A stretch of 64,000 bases of DNA from Desmodus rotundus (lineage: Eukaryota; Chordata; Mammalia; Chiroptera; Phyllostomidae): contig NC_071393.1 in NCBI RefSeq assembly GCF_022682495.2, forward strand, positions 95,469,010 to 95,533,009, given 5' to 3'. Shown here piece by piece: positions 45,997-58,851 of this stretch; the stretch's first letter is position 1, and each line of letters begins with the position of its first letter. Under the pieces are notes generated by a model. That model saw nothing but the letters and a program-made list of their open reading frames with translations. It did not search any database and was not told the DNA's origin. A program made the translations under genes and the position numbers.

Positions 45997-48229
45997 GACA
46001 ACAAACTTGTGAGGGAAGGTGGGCAGGTGAGCATCATCTGAAACAATGTGTAAGAAAGCACTTATGGCTGCTGGGGTGCCATCCCAATGGGAAGTGTTGT
46101 TAAGGGTGCCAGCTGTGGTTTCTTCCGTCTCAGAAAGCTGATTCTTGCCGTTTGTTCTTTACCACATTTGCAAATGTTGATAAATCATGTTGATTTGGAC
46201 ATTTTATATGCTGTCCATCCTTTAAAATGTAACCCAGTCCTGCATCTAATCAAGCTTTGAGATCTAACTTCCTGTTTACAGCAAATACAGGGACAGAGAA
46301 ACAAGTTAAATGACACCAGGAGGACACAATCAGACCAATCCAGGATGTGGAACACTCACAGTCTCTTTAAAAAGTCAGTGGCATAGGAAAAAAGTCTGGG
46401 TGGGGAATAGGTAGAGGTGCTGTTCTAGAATAAGAGGCTAAGGAACATGCCAAGTAAATGGAATGCATGAACCTCAATAGGGTACTGGGTCGAAAATTGA
46501 AAAAGCTATAAAATGCATTGTTGTGTCAATTAGGGAATTGTATAGAGAGTTATTGTTTTTTTTAAGACAATAGTATTATGACTGTGTAGGAGGGTGTTGT
46601 AATAAGTGATGCATGAAACTTAGTTTGAAATGGTTTAGCAAAAAATGCACAGCAGTGGATAAAGCAAATGGGGCAGATGTTCACAATCGTTTATTTTATT
46701 TGGTCAGTTTATGAGTTTCACTGTTTCAGTCTTTCCATCTTCCTGTGTGTTTGGAAAAATTCATAATACATTGTTAGAAGTACCCAAAGGACAAAATTCA
46801 TCCTAAGTGTTATGCCCTTCTTAAGTAACCCATATTTCTCTCCTTTTGAACGTCTGGCCTAACATTGTATAATAAACATAAATGCAGTATCAGTTTTAAT
46901 CATAAATACTTTCTTGATTATTAGGGACCATACTGTTTTGGACCCTGGGTCTTTTAAAACTATTGACACCAAGTAAATAATTTTTGGTAGAGTGGACAAA
47001 GCCAAAATAATGTTTAAACAAACTTCTTGCTAGCTTTTGTCCATACAAATTGGTAATTGTTTCCAGCATATCCACAGGAAGCACAGGTCAAGCAGTGGTG
47101 AATCTTTCTGACATGCTGAGAAAACAGATCTGGAGAACCCGCAGGCTGGGAAGATGAGGTGAGCCTAAGAAGAAAGCCTTGGGTTTTGTTCCTGTTGTCT
47201 TCCTTCCAGAAGCTGCCAATTTTGAAAAATCATCCTGGTCTCTTACTGATACTTGATTGTGGTTTTACTTTATGTCCTGTGTCCTGGTTCTGTTGCCTGA
47301 AACCCAGAACTGTTTGGAGGCTCACAGACCTGTTTGCAGAGTTAACACCTCCCACAATGAATGGTGTTTTGTTTTAACGTAGCAGGTGTTCTCTGAATCC
47401 TGGTACAGGTCCTGCTGCTAAAAATGCTGATCCTGCCCCCAGTTTCTTTGGGGTAGGTCCCAGGGGCATCCTACTTTGATGTCAGCAAAGGAGTCAGATT
47501 GAGAATAGGTTACATGGGAGTTGAAGGAAAAGTGGACAAGGATACAGTGACCTCTTTTCCCCTTACCCTTTCTTTGAATATTTGCCTGCGTGAGCACAAG
47601 TTTCAAAAAAATTGAATATACAAATACCTTTTAAAGAAAGAACCTACAGACATTACGTTTTCCGGTTTACTTTTGGTTTTTCCATATATACGTGTTAGAG
47701 AGTTGTGATCAGCTGGTGAGTGGAAGACTCTTTGCCAGTTTTTACACGGGGACATAATCCTCATAAATCCTTGTTATTTATTTTTGGGTGAGAGTAGAAT
47801 TTGATAGGGTCCGGTTTCACAAATGACACTTTGTTAATTTATTGATACTCTTGTAAATGTTTTGAATCAATTAATTTTGTTCTGCTTTTAGATTACTTCA
47901 TACATAGAATCAGAGGCAATGAACTGTGTTACCACTGTTGTTACACATTAACAGAATGTGTTCCAAAAAATAATACAACTAACTTACAATGTATATTTCA
48001 ACTGTTTCCTCAAGATTCAGGAAGGGTTTTTTTTTCTTTTTTTTAAGTTTAGTGTTTTTTGGTAGTTTAATAGGCAGTACAAGGGCTCCTTTGAAGGTCA
48101 ATCTGCTTTACTTTAATAGTTAGCCAGGCCGTATTTGTGAAATGGGATTATTTTTCTGTATTTCACCAGTTCAGTTTCACATGTAGTGACTGCTCACTGA
48201 ACGTAATTCACTATGCTGGAAGCTGTAGG

Positions 48230-48665
48230 TAGGTGAGTAAGGCTGTTTTTGCCTCCAAGGATCTTAAAATCGCACACAGGAGGAAGAGGTTGCAGGGGCA
48301 CGAGAAGGAAACAAGTGGCTGTAGAGTAAGAGAAGTGCCCTAAAAGAAGAGGCACAAAGAAGGTACTGTGGGAGCTCGTCGAGAGGAGGGAGACGCACAT
48401 GCAGTGGAAGAGGTTAAGAGAGCCTTCGTGGAGGAGATGACATTTGAGCTAGGTCTTGAAGGATGGCTGGGATTTCAATGGGAATGTTTGGGGAGGGGGG
48501 AGGCAGGAAGAGGGTGACAGTGAGCCACTTTACACAGTGGGAAAGCTTGGGGTGCGCGGAGGAGCCAGCTAGTGGTCTAGTGCTCCTGGAGCACCAGTGC
48601 TGGTCGCAGGAGATGAAGCCGGAGAGGTAGGTGGTGCGGTTTTGTGCTGCCAGCTGGACATTCTG
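48230..48665 (-). mobile_element. L2 LINE fragment, antisense
   Basis: GAGGAGATGACATTTGAGCT and GTCTTGAAGGATGGCTGGGA, CAGGAGATGAAGCCGGAGAG match the antisense L2 3' end. Confidence 0.65.
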
Positions 48666-48689
48666 AAAAGTCATGTGTAAACTTTTGTC

Positions 48690-49900
48690 AACCGCTGACT
48701 ATTTTTAAAAATATGTCAATAGTTTTTATATGCTTTGTATTTTGTTTTTTTCCTTAGGTTATATCTTTTGTTAATCCATGTACTGTATAATTACTTGTCT
48801 ACTGGTTTATTGAAGCCGTAGGTCAGTGTGCTTTGTATTTTGAAGTTTTTTATATTATGTGGTTACTACATTGCCCCATTGTGATATTTATGTTGTATTA
48901 CTTAAGAAAAAAATTTTTTTTAGTCTTCAGAAGCATGTCTTTTTTATGGAATAGCTAACTTTTCGTTAGTATTTAGACATCCATCATCTCTTCATAACTG
49001 GCAGGAGTATGCGGCTTCATTTTCTTCAGCCTTTTCTCTCCCTTAAATGGGTAACATTTTGTCCCATGTGGAGTTAATGAATTAGTGTGTTTGGCGTGAG
49101 GTATGGGTCTAAGTTAATTTTTCGCCATAATGAGTTCTAGTATCTTACTGGAGTTTATTAAATATGATTTATTTATCCATCTGTTATAGTTTCAAGTTTA
49201 TCTTTATTTGGTCTTCATGTTATCTTGTTCTATTTCTAAAATTTCCTTTTAACTTTATGCAGTTTTGGTAGTATTATTGTTTTTCAAATTTGATAAGGGT
49301 AGGTTAAAACTTTAAAAATGTTCATGGTATACCTTTCCATTTATTAATGTTTCCTTCTGGTGTTATAGTTTCTTCTGAATAATTCTCTTGTTATAGTTGT
49401 TATAGTTTCTTCTGAATAATTCTCTTGTGCCCTGAGGTAATATTTCAAATACTTAATATTTTGATGCTGTTGTGATTGAACTTTTTAAAATTTGTTTTTC
49501 TGCCCTGGCCTGTGTGACTCAGTCGTCTGTCCCATGGGTTCGATTCCCCGTCAGGGCACATACGCAGGTTGCGGATTCTATCCTCAGTCAGGACATGTAT
49601 GAGAAGGTAACCAATTGATGTTTCTCACATCGATGTTTATCTCTTTCCCTTGCAAAGGGAAAAAAAATGTCCTTAGGTGAAGATAAAATTTGTCTTTCCA
49701 TCGTCACTGTGGTTTGATTTGTATGAATTGTTTATTTCCTGCAGCTTTGTTGAATTTACATATTATATCTAGTAATTTTTGATTGAATATATTTGCATTT
49801 CTAGATTTACTAGTGTCATCTGCAAAACACAATTTTTCCTCTCCACACCTTTTATATTTTATAGCTGTCTCATCTTTCATTGCTCTCAATAGCAGTTCTT
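48690..49900 (-). mobile_element. L1/HAL1-type LINE, antisense, with Ves insertion
   Basis: TTTATTTATCCATCTGTTAT, TTCCTGCAGCTTTGTTGAAT and AGCTGTCTCATCTTTCATTG are L1 ORF2 antisense phrases. Contains a 37-base tandem duplication at 49362-49427 and a Ves copy at 49502. Confidence 0.6.
49502..49683 (+). mobile_element. Ves-related SINE (third subtype)
   Basis: CTGCCCTGGCCTGTGTGACT, GGTTCGATTCCCCGTCAGGG, CAGTCAGGACATGTATGAGA and tail GTCCTTAGGTGAAGAT. Shortened head. Confidence 0.86.
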
Positions 49901-50029
49901 GTGTTCCAAGGGAACACTATCAAGTGTAATGAAGCTTCCCAAGGAGCTTCTGGGCCAAGGACTTTTCTGCTCTTTCCAAGGAGCCATGAACATAGGAAGC
50001 AGCTGCCCAGCTTTAGAAGTGGAGCCTGT

Positions 50030-50160
50030 TAGAGCTGGATGGGACCTTATAGGCCCTCTAGTTGAGTGCCTTCGTTCGTGAGACCGTCCCCAGAGAGGGG
50101 AAGGAACTTGCTGGCAGTTCACACAGCTGAAGTAGAAAGAGATGTGGTTGAGCTTTCATC
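50030..50160 (-). mobile_element. MIR-like ancient SINE, antisense
   Basis: AGAGCTGGATGGGACCTTAT and AGAGAGGGGAAGGAACTTGC, CACACAGCTGAAGTAG resemble the reverse complement of an old MIR-class SINE. Confidence 0.5.
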
Positions 50161-50319
50161 CCGACTTACTCTCTTATGGTGTATGTATTACGTGTTTTCA
50201 TTTGGGACATTTACTTGGTTTGAAAGTTTTCCCAGTTTACCCAATGCTGAATTTTGGTAACTTTATCCAATTATCCTAAAAATAATTTTTTTAGAAAACT
50301 ACTTTTCTTTCTTTAAAAA

Positions 50320-50540
50320 AAAATTAAAGATTTTATTTATTTATTTTTAGAGAGAAGGGAAGGAAGGGAGAAGGCGAGAAGCATTGATGCGTGAGAGATA
50401 CATCAGTTATTTGCCTCTCGCACCCCCCAACTGGGGACCTAGCCTACAGCCCAGGCATGTGCCCTGACTGGGAATCAAACCAGCAACCTTTCAGTTCTCA
50501 GACTGGCACTCAACCCACTGAACCATACCAGCCAGGGCTA
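50320..50540 (-). mobile_element. Ves-type SINE (type A)
   Basis: AGCCCTGGCTGGTATGGTTC on the reverse complement; tail TTTTATTTATTTATTTTTAG at the low end. Confidence 0.92.
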
Positions 50541-51637
50541 AAAACATCTTTTCAAGTAATAATCTGAAGCTATGGAGAAGATACCTCTCTGTTAGCACTC
50601 TCCCAGATGTTTGAGGGGAAGGGGAAATAAAGAAATGGGGGAAGGAAAGAATATTTTAGTCCAGGATCCTTAGTAAGGGGGCCTATTTTTAAGCTTCAAA
50701 ATGATAGTTTTAAAAGCGGTGGTTTTCAAAATAACCGCAGACAAAAGTCCCCTTGAAATGAATGCCTTTCTGGAATTGACCTATTTTGAGTTTAACTGTT
50801 ACTGGGAAAGGTTCAGAATCTTGAATGCTCTTAAGTGCACAATTGAGGTAGGTGAATGATCCACTTGGGTTCTAGATTCAGGTTAAATCTTGAAATTTGG
50901 GGAGCTGGAAGAAGACATGACTAATAAGCCAGTCATATTGCCATATTCTTAGGTTTGTCCTGATCCAGGTTATGTTTCCTTCTTTATTGAGTTAAACTTA
51001 CATATCTGGGTCAGTTCTGAGAAGTGAGATGAGAACTTCATTATATTTGAGGGTCCAGAGTCAAAATTATTGCACTGTTTGATTTCATACATCCTTCAGT
51101 AAATGATCATTCGAGAACGTCCTTGTTGGGGGAGGCCTCAGAAGTCCAAGCATGAACTCCAAGCTAAATGTGAACCTTTGTGTACTGGCTTACTCAGATC
51201 CAGATTGAAATCCTACCGAATGCCAGCCTGCATTTCAGTCCCCCTCTCCCCAGCCCCTCTTTCCGGCTCCTTCTCCCCATGCCCTGCCTCAGCCTGCGGA
51301 ATGGTGGGGAAATGAGAGCAGCTTAACATTCCAACAGTTGTTAATCATAGAAAATTTATCCTGCTTACCTTAGCCATTTGTGTTCACTTGTGTAAACTTG
51401 GCCATTTAAATCATGGAAAACCATTTACCAAAGGAAGGACCAGTGGAACATTTGGACTAAGCTCTTAACACATTATATTAATTTAGATAGAGATTGTAAT
51501 ACTTATTATTTTACTGGCATACTCCTAAAAGAGTCTTCTTTGCCTTGTTTTATTTTGCTAACTAAATTAATGCTGGGTTGGCCATAAATGTAGTTTGCTG
51601 CTTTTCTATTTCTGAGTATACTGAAAAATTACCAAAA

Positions 51638-51659
51638 AAAAAAGAAAAGAAAAGAAAAA
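51638..51659. repeat. (AAAAG)n-type A-rich tract
   Basis: AAAAAAAGAAAAGAAAAGAA and a few more bases. Confidence 0.85.
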
Positions 51660-52107
51660 GATAGTTGTAGGCATTTTTAAATTTTAAGAAGGCCATAAAA
51701 TATTAGGGGAAGTCAAAGGCAGAGTTAGTGAGGAAAGTACCAGAAACCACCAACAGATGTTTTAATTGCATTGAATAAAGTTTCAGCTTGATAGGCAATC
51801 ACAGGGAGGAGTTTTGTGAATTCCTGAATGCTGGTGTGAGGTGGAGGGGACACAGGGTAAGCGGAAATCAGCAGTTCCCGGAGGCTCAGAGGACTTGGAT
51901 TACAGAAGGCTCACCCATCGCGGAGGACTTGGAATGATTCCTGAGCAAGTTGCTTTCTTTTTGAAAAACAAGGGCTGCATCTGTAGCTGCATCTGTAGGG
52001 CCACAGCTGTTACTCTGTAGGGTGTAATTAAGTATGGCTCCTAGATTGGGAAGGAATAGTGGGATGAAGTCAAAAGACATGAAACTCTTCTCCCTGAAGG
52101 ATATCAT

Positions 52108-52340
52108 AACTGGAAAAATAACTACCATTTATTGAGGGTCTGTCCGGTCTATCTACATCCATTATCTTGAATTTGCACTAAAATTCTGCAAGAAAGGTCA
52201 TAATATTCTATTGTACATATAAGGAAAATGAAATTCAGGGAAGTTAAGTAATTTGTGCAAGGCTGCACAACTAGTAAGTGGTGGAACTAAGTTTAGAACC
52301 CAGGTCTGTTCTACTCTAACACCCATGCTTTTTCCTACAC
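52108..52340 (-). mobile_element. MIR SINE, antisense
   Basis: ACTACCATTTATTGAGGGTC, GGGAAGTTAAGTAATTTGTG, CACAACTAGTAAGTGGTGGA: good reverse-complement MIR. Confidence 0.82.
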
Positions 52341-52471
52341 ACCCCCCAGAGATTGCATAAAATGCGAGAGGTCTTTTTAGAGCTTCACTCTCCAAACTGT
52401 AGCTACCAGCCATATGTAACTATTTAAGTTTAAATTAATTCAAATTAAATAAAGTTTTAATCATTTAATCA

Positions 52472-52684
52472 TTTTTTTAAACTTTATTTTATTTTATTTA
52501 TTTATTTCTAGAGGGAGGGGAAGGGATGGAGAAAGAGGGAGAGAAACATTAATGTGTGGTTGCATCTCGCATGCCCCCAAATGAGTACCTCACAACCCAG
52601 GCATGTGCCCTGACTGGGAATTGAACCAGTGACCCTTTGGTTCACAGGCTGGCACTCAATCCACTGAGCCACACCAGCCAGGGC
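52472..52684 (-). mobile_element. Ves-type SINE (type A)
   Basis: GCCCTGGCTGGTGTGGCTCA on the reverse complement, near-consensus head. Its 5' edge is included in the target duplication of the small L1 insertion next door, so the SINE is the older of the two. Confidence 0.93.
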
Positions 52685-52760
52685 AGTCATTTCTTTTTTT
52701 TTTTTTTTTTTTTTTAATTTTTATTGTTATTCAATTACAGTTGTAGGGCAGTCATTTCTT
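52681..52760 (-). mobile_element. Very short 5'-truncated L1 insertion with 15-base target duplication
   Basis: GGGCAGTCATTTCTT occurs at 52681-52695 and again, unchanged, at 52746-52760. Between them are about 23 T and then AATTTTTATTGTTATTCAAT and TACAGTTGTA, which is the reverse complement of an L1 3' end with its poly(A). The inserted non-A part is only about 27 bases. Confidence 0.82.
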
Positions 52761-52892
52761 AAGTTGCATAGCATACTTCAGGGTCCCAGTGGTCACATAT
52801 GGCTAGTGGCTACTGTATTGGAGATTACAGATTAGAACATTTCCACCATTGCAGAAAATTTGATTAGTGCCTAGAGGTTACTTAATTTTACT

Positions 52893-53078
52893 CTTTAAAA
52901 AAATTTTATTGATTTTTGAGACAGGAAAGAAGGAAGAAAGACAGAGAAATATTGATTTGTTGTTTCACTTATTTATGCATTCCTTGGTTTCTTCGTGTAT
53001 GTGCCCTGATTGGGGATGGAACCTGCAACCTTGTCATATTGGGACAACACTGTAACTGAGCTATCCAGCCAGGTCTAA
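52893..53078 (-). mobile_element. Ves-related SINE (type B)
   Basis: Reverse complement AGACCTGGCTGGATAGCTCA, CCAATATGACAAGGTTGCAG, CCAAGGAATGCATAAATAAG. Confidence 0.87.
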
Positions 53079-54774
53079 TGTCACCGCCTTGGTCCCCCTC
53101 CCACACATCCTTAGGATTTTATTGTCACATAATAAAACAAAATACGAAGTTTAGAACTGTATCACTTGGCCCTTTCTCTTATCTCCTCCTAGATCAAAAT
53201 GCTTGCATCTCCTAATAGCCAGCATTCTCTTAGATCTGCAGTTAGGCTCAGTGCATTCAGTCCTCAGCTTGATCTTCTTTTGTAGTTGGAGCTCTTTTGT
53301 GGATGGCTTAGTCCGCCCACCATAGCCACTCCACTTCCTGTCCTAATGCTGCTTTCCCTGCACATACAGAGAATCCTTGCCCTTCTTACTGTTACTTTGT
53401 GGGGTTGATGCTTGCCACGCTTTCTATAGAAAGTCCTGCAGGTTTTAGCAATGTTCACAATGTTTGTGAGAGCACTATTGGGAAGGAAAAGGCCAATTTT
53501 ATTTTGTGAAGGAGAAAATGAAGGACTAAGGCAGGAAGTAACTTGTTTGTTGTCATACATCTAATTAATCCAGGCCTTTGGACTGGTGGCTTTTCCTTTG
53601 CTCCACATTGCCTTAAAGAAAAAAAAAACCAAAACCCAGAATGGAGATACAAATGCAAAAGGAATGACTCCCCTACTCTCCCAGCTTTGCTTGGACTTCA
53701 AACTAGGTTTTTTTCAAAGGACAACCCTGTGTTTTCTTAAGTTCAAAGGGCATGTCTGTGTTGGTTTTCCCTAGGGAAATGAAAGATGTTTGTTGGAAAG
53801 AAATTCCACGCTTAATATATGAAATAGCACTTAGATTTTCTCTGGTTCTTCCTCTGCCTTCCTACCAAGCACTTTGTAATTGAACTTGCAGCTGCTAACC
53901 ATTTGTCTTCTGAATCAGAAGACAACTTCAAAACAGGTCAAGTGACAGAGGTATGTATACTTTCAATGCAAGCAGCTGCTTGTTATTTGCTGTTGATTTG
54001 AATGGCATTTGTATTGAGGTCAAATAGATTTAGAGTATGACAAACATTTCAGTAGATTTCTAACTTATGTGTTAAGAAGGTAAAGATTTATTAACATTGA
54101 TTTAACTGATATATACCAGTATACCTAGTATATACCAGACACTGACCTGAGGGATGGACAAAAAGGACTTTTGCTGAAAATTGGAAAGGATGTATGGGCA
54201 AATTGAATGCACTTTAAAATCTTGTCTGAATTTTGTCAGTATTTGCCATCCATATATTTGCTAATTTAGTCCTGAAATTAAGTAAAAACTCCAGTTTGGA
54301 TCATAGCGTTAAAGTAAAGTGAAGACTCCTGTGCAAATGTCCTTTTAGTAGATGCTATTAAAGGCATTTAAATTACACACTCCAGTATCTAAATGACAGT
54401 CTGAAGTATGTGTGTGTGTGTTTGGGGGACAGGCATGTGGGAACGGAAAGGAGGCATTGTGCTGAGGTAATATTTTTAGGAAGCCTAAATGTAGTGTTTG
54501 ATTTCATTACAATAGTCTAATTATTTAGAAAGTTGTCTTTCAGAAACTGAGAGATTAAAGTTTTGGGGTTTTTCCTAAAGAAATGTGAAAGTCATGTGCA
54601 CGAGTATGCTCAGAGAGAGTACAAACAGAGAAATTAGAATGATGGCAGGATATCCAGGAAAGTGCCTGTCTTCCCCGAGACCCTCTCTCCCAGAGGGGTC
54701 TGCAAGTCTGCAGGCTTTAGAAGTTTTAAGCTGCACTGCTTTTGAACAACAGTGCCTTGTGGAGAGGAAGAGTG

Positions 54775-54895
54775 TGTGATCTGAGCTCCGTCTCTGGTGC
54801 AACTGGTAACTCACCACGTGACCGCTCTGCCTGCTGCTTCTCTGCAAGGTGGGGGCGATAGCAGTGCTTTGCTGCCTTTGGGTTTATATAATGAA
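54775..54895 (+). mobile_element. Possible MIR fragment
   Basis: Weak MIR-like order: CACGTGACCGCTCTG, TTCTCTGCAAGGTGGGGGCG. Low confidence. Confidence 0.35.
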
Positions 54896-55094
54896 CTCCG
54901 CATGATCACACATGTTACCACTGAGCACACGTTTGAGCTCTAAGATATTAAGTAGATTCAATGTTATTGTTGAAAGGAATTTTGGAGATCTTTTGGCAGA
55001 TAAAAGAACCCAGGACTACAAAGAAGGGTTAAGAAAAATTGGCCTTATCACACAGCAGGTTCTGTTTGAATTGTGATTGTGGCTTTTGAGAAAG

Positions 55095-55285
55095 CGTAGC
55101 CTGGAGATGGTGTGGCTCAGTGGAAAGGCTTTGGAGCCAGCAGACTTGGGTTTGATTTCCTACCCTTACTGAGTGATCTTGTCCAAGTTCTTTCAGATCC
55201 TTGAGTCCATATACACATTTATAAAATGGGCATAATAACACCTGCCCAGCAGAAAGGATTTATAGACATTGTGTAAACTGCTTTG
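55095..55285 (+). mobile_element. MIR SINE
   Basis: TTTGGAGCCAGCAGACTTGG, GTTTGATTTCCTACCCTTAC, TTATAAAATGGGCATAATAA: good MIR core. Confidence 0.82.
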
Positions 55286-55650
55286 TATGATTAATATGAT
55301 TAATAGAACCGGCCCAGGTTCCCGGCCCAGGGTGCCTTATTCTGTATCAGGTGAAAAGGAGAGAAAACTCTTAACCTCCCAAAGAACTCCCAGTGATGGG
55401 GCTCTTCACCTGTTCTTTTATCTATACAGACTTAGAATGGAGACAATGCCGAGCACACTTGGAATTTTGGGGGATGTGCAGGAAGCAACAGAATTATTTC
55501 CTGTGAACAGGAGGCTGCCCAAAGGTGCTGAGAAACAACTGCCACACATTACCTCCCAACACAGACTTCTCCCAGCTTCTCTAGGACCTCAAGCACCACC
55601 CAGGAAACTCAGCTTTCCTCTTCAAGAGTTTAAAGAGGATTTCCTGGGCT

Positions 55651-55651
55651 G

Positions 55652-55697
<46 letters not shown>
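55651..55697. repeat. (GT)n microsatellite
   Basis: 47 bases of GT with one CGT break. Confidence 0.97.
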
Positions 55698-55699
<2 letters not shown>

Positions 55700-56389
55700 G
55701 GAATAGGGCAGGGTAGTCACCGACTTAAAGGGATGGATGGTAACACCCCCTTCTTGTGGCCCTAGCCAGATGTTGGGGATCATCAGTTCTAGGTAGATTT
55801 TGGGTTCAGCTTCTCCATAGTTCATCCACACATCTTCCCCAGTGGGCTTCGGCCTCTGCTCGTACGGTGTCGTCTTCTGGGATTTCTTTCTCCACCCTCA
55901 GTGCATGTTGAAATCCTAATCATATGTTGGAGCTCAACTTACAGGTCAGCACTTCTGTAGATCTGCCGCAGACCTCTCTTCCACCCCATCCCAGGCCCTG
56001 GTCGTCTGCTGCTGCTTTCAGGGCACTCTGCACGTATCCCCCCACACTTACGTTGTTTGCGTGACTCTGTCTACTTGGACTGGGTCTTAATCATCATCAT
56101 CCCCAATGCATATCATGTGCCCTGGCATCTGGTTTGGTAAAATTTTGTTGAATGACTAAACAGGTCTTGAGATGGCAGTAAAGGCAGGCAGAAGACGCTC
56201 TGCTCCAAAGATCACAGCTCTGCTAATACCTGCAAAGGGATTATTGGTGGTTGATTATTTTCAGTTTATAGCATCTTGGCACCAGAGGGTCACAGTGTTG
56301 GTGGTAATCACGGCATTTGTTCTTCAAGGCTCTGAATATTCTTCACTGTTTTTATATCCCTTTATTTCCTAATTCGTCCACGAGACATT

Positions 56390-56480
56390 CGGGATGTGTG
56401 TTTACTCCATAGATAGGAAACTGCTTCTGGCTAAGGGCCTTGTGCAGGTCACACCGCCAGCTAAGACTGCCTGTGGACCT
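56390..56480 (-). mobile_element. Possible MIR fragment, antisense
   Basis: TAGATAGGAAACTGCTTCTG and CCTTGTGCAGGTCACACCGC resemble reverse-complement MIR. Confidence 0.45.
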
Positions 56481-57134
56481 CTGTACTGCCTTTCAGCCAA
56501 GAGTCCCTTACTCGCCCAGGGGGGGACTGGTGGTGACATTCTGTGGTGTTCCCTCAGCCCCATGCCTGGCACAGAGAAGGCTCAGGGAGCGTTTGGGGCT
56601 GGGTGGAGGATGGACGATGAGCCTTTTTTGCATGCTGAGCTGAATACTTATCTCCAGCAAATGCTGGGCTCCTTAATGGATATGTGACATCGGTGGCTGA
56701 ATATACATGGCACCTGTGGCTTTTCACACTTTCCCCCCACGCCTCTCCGGGGACTCAGATAGGACAGATGGCCGGAGACATGGGATTGGCAGCTCTGCAT
56801 CCTCTCTGCAAATCACATTTGGGGAAAAAGTTAAGTTTGTGCGGTAACACAATTTCAGTAACATGGTTTCACGCTGCTGGTAGTTGTTTAACACTCTGGA
56901 TAAATCACACTTCAGCAGAACTCATTTGGGAACAGAGTTTAATTTCACTGTAGGTGGCTGTGATTCCCACCCACCAGTCCTCCCACACCCCTCCCCCTTC
57001 TCAATAAATCTAGGCTGATTAGGTGAATGTAGCACTAAGCTGGGCAGGCTATTTTTGGGCCCAAAATAGCGTTAAATTGTATTAATCATCGTTTTCACCA
57101 CCAACACCTTTCACTCCTCTCCTGAGTGTAGCTG

Positions 57135-57300
57135 CCTGTCTGTCCTTAAATGCTAGGATGGAAAAGATCTTGATAGTTCCTATCTGCTGGAAGTATCAAG
57201 AAGATATCCAGACCCAGCGAGGTGCGGCAGCTTATTCAGTGTAAAATGGCTAGTGAAGGCCTGGATTAAGGTCCAGGGCCCCTGACTCCTTGGCTTCTGT
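57135..57300 (-). mobile_element. MIR-like SINE, antisense
   Basis: CCAGACCCAGCGAGGTGCGG and GGCTAGTGAAGGCCTGGATT fit a decayed antisense MIR. Confidence 0.5.
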
Positions 57301-58284
57301 GTTCTCCCCTGACCTATTCCCTGCCCTTTGATCTGTCTTACAAGAAAGGAAGAATTTATACGTTGAGTTCAAAATAAGTAAAGGTGACCAGTTCTTTTTG
57401 TTGTTACTATTTTTCTTTTCTTTAACAATTATTCTTTTGTTGTTTGTTTTATTCAGTTGTTCATTGTTCAAGGCCCCCAGCCCAGAGTGAATTCATTTCC
57501 TGTTGACCCTCACAGACTTTCTTTGACCTATCTTTGGTAAGGGCCGGTAAAGTCTTGACATATTTCTATACAGTCAGCTGCAGCCTAGGGGTAATGCTGT
57601 GTGGATTTGACTGATACGATTTACCTTAAAAAAAAAAAAAACAGAGGGGAGGATAATAAATATATATAAAGGGAGAGAAAAAGTAATGTTAATTTTTTTT
57701 CTTAATAGTATACCTTTGGCTCCTTGGCTTTAAAAATCATCAGATTTTGGTGTTCAGACTGCTATAAATTATTTAAATGTAGCAATAGGTCCAAGTTTGA
57801 AACTTGAAATAAAACAATACTTTTCATTTGTCATAGAAGCTTCTGTGTTCTGTGTTCCCCAGCTAAAGGACTTGGGGAGGCTTGGGAGCTCAGCAGCTGG
57901 TGTGCCATGGACTGGTCTCTGGTCCTCCCCTACTGGGGTAGGCATACTCTTTGTTCAGGTGGGGACTTCTGCGAGGGACACACGTGCCTGGCCAGCCAGA
58001 GGGGCCCGATTAACCTGCACTGGGGTGATGTCTGTAGCAGGAAGTCCAGTTGTAACACAGCAGATGATAGTAATTCTTTGCACAGTATCTCACAGATAGT
58101 AGGTAGTCAGTGTTGACAGACTTCTTGATTTAAAAAATCTTTCTTTCTTGATTACAAAGATCTCAGTCAATTTAAGGGGGCAAGAGGAGTAATTATGCCC
58201 TGCTCCTCTTCAAGTTCCAGCTCCCCCACAGACACAAACTCCATTCTGGCTCTTCGTGTGACAGGAGTGGTCTGTGGAGGCAGC

Positions 58285-58490
58285 CGCTGAGGTTGGAGTC
58301 CTGGCATCACTCCTAAACACGCTACGTCAGTAGGGCTCATTATGTCACCTTGCTCATACCTCGCTTCCTCGTTAGTAAATATGAAGGTGATAATACTTAA
58401 CTTGTAGGGTTGTTTTGAGGGTTAAAGGTCTTTGGCATAACACCTAAATCACTCACTGTAAACACTCAATAAAATGTTACCCGCTATTTA
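58285..58490 (+). mobile_element. MIR SINE
   Basis: CTCGCTTCCTCGTTAGTAAA, TTGTAGGGTTGTTTTGAGGG and TAAACACTCAATAAAATGTT are MIR 3' features. Confidence 0.7.
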
Positions 58491-58851
58491 CAATTCACTT
58501 GGTGTTTCTCCTTCAAGTTTATTGCCAGTGTTTGAGAGTCTACCTCTCCTTTAATGCTGAACTCAGATATTTTGTTGACCGTGAAACTGCCTGGCCTCCC
58601 TTGGAAAAGCTCCAGTGGGACTGTCGTAAGCTACTCAGGAGACAAACCACTTGTGCGTGTATGTGTGGTGGCCTTCATACATACGTTGTGTTTCACCACC
58701 TCCACTGAGATCTTCTGGAGATCAAGAGTCCAGTCTCTCTGCCCTGTCCCTAGTCCCGTCCTGGCATAGTGATCTGTAAGTGTGGAATGAATGGATGTCG
58801 GGGCCAGTTTACAGACCTCACGTGGGACAGGAGATTTGCCCTGCAGGTGTG

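Noticed and set aside
55269..55706. 145-codon open frame ending in a (GT)n-encoded CV repeat
   Set aside because: The C-terminal repeat is the microsatellite and the start lies in a MIR; no protein family recognised.
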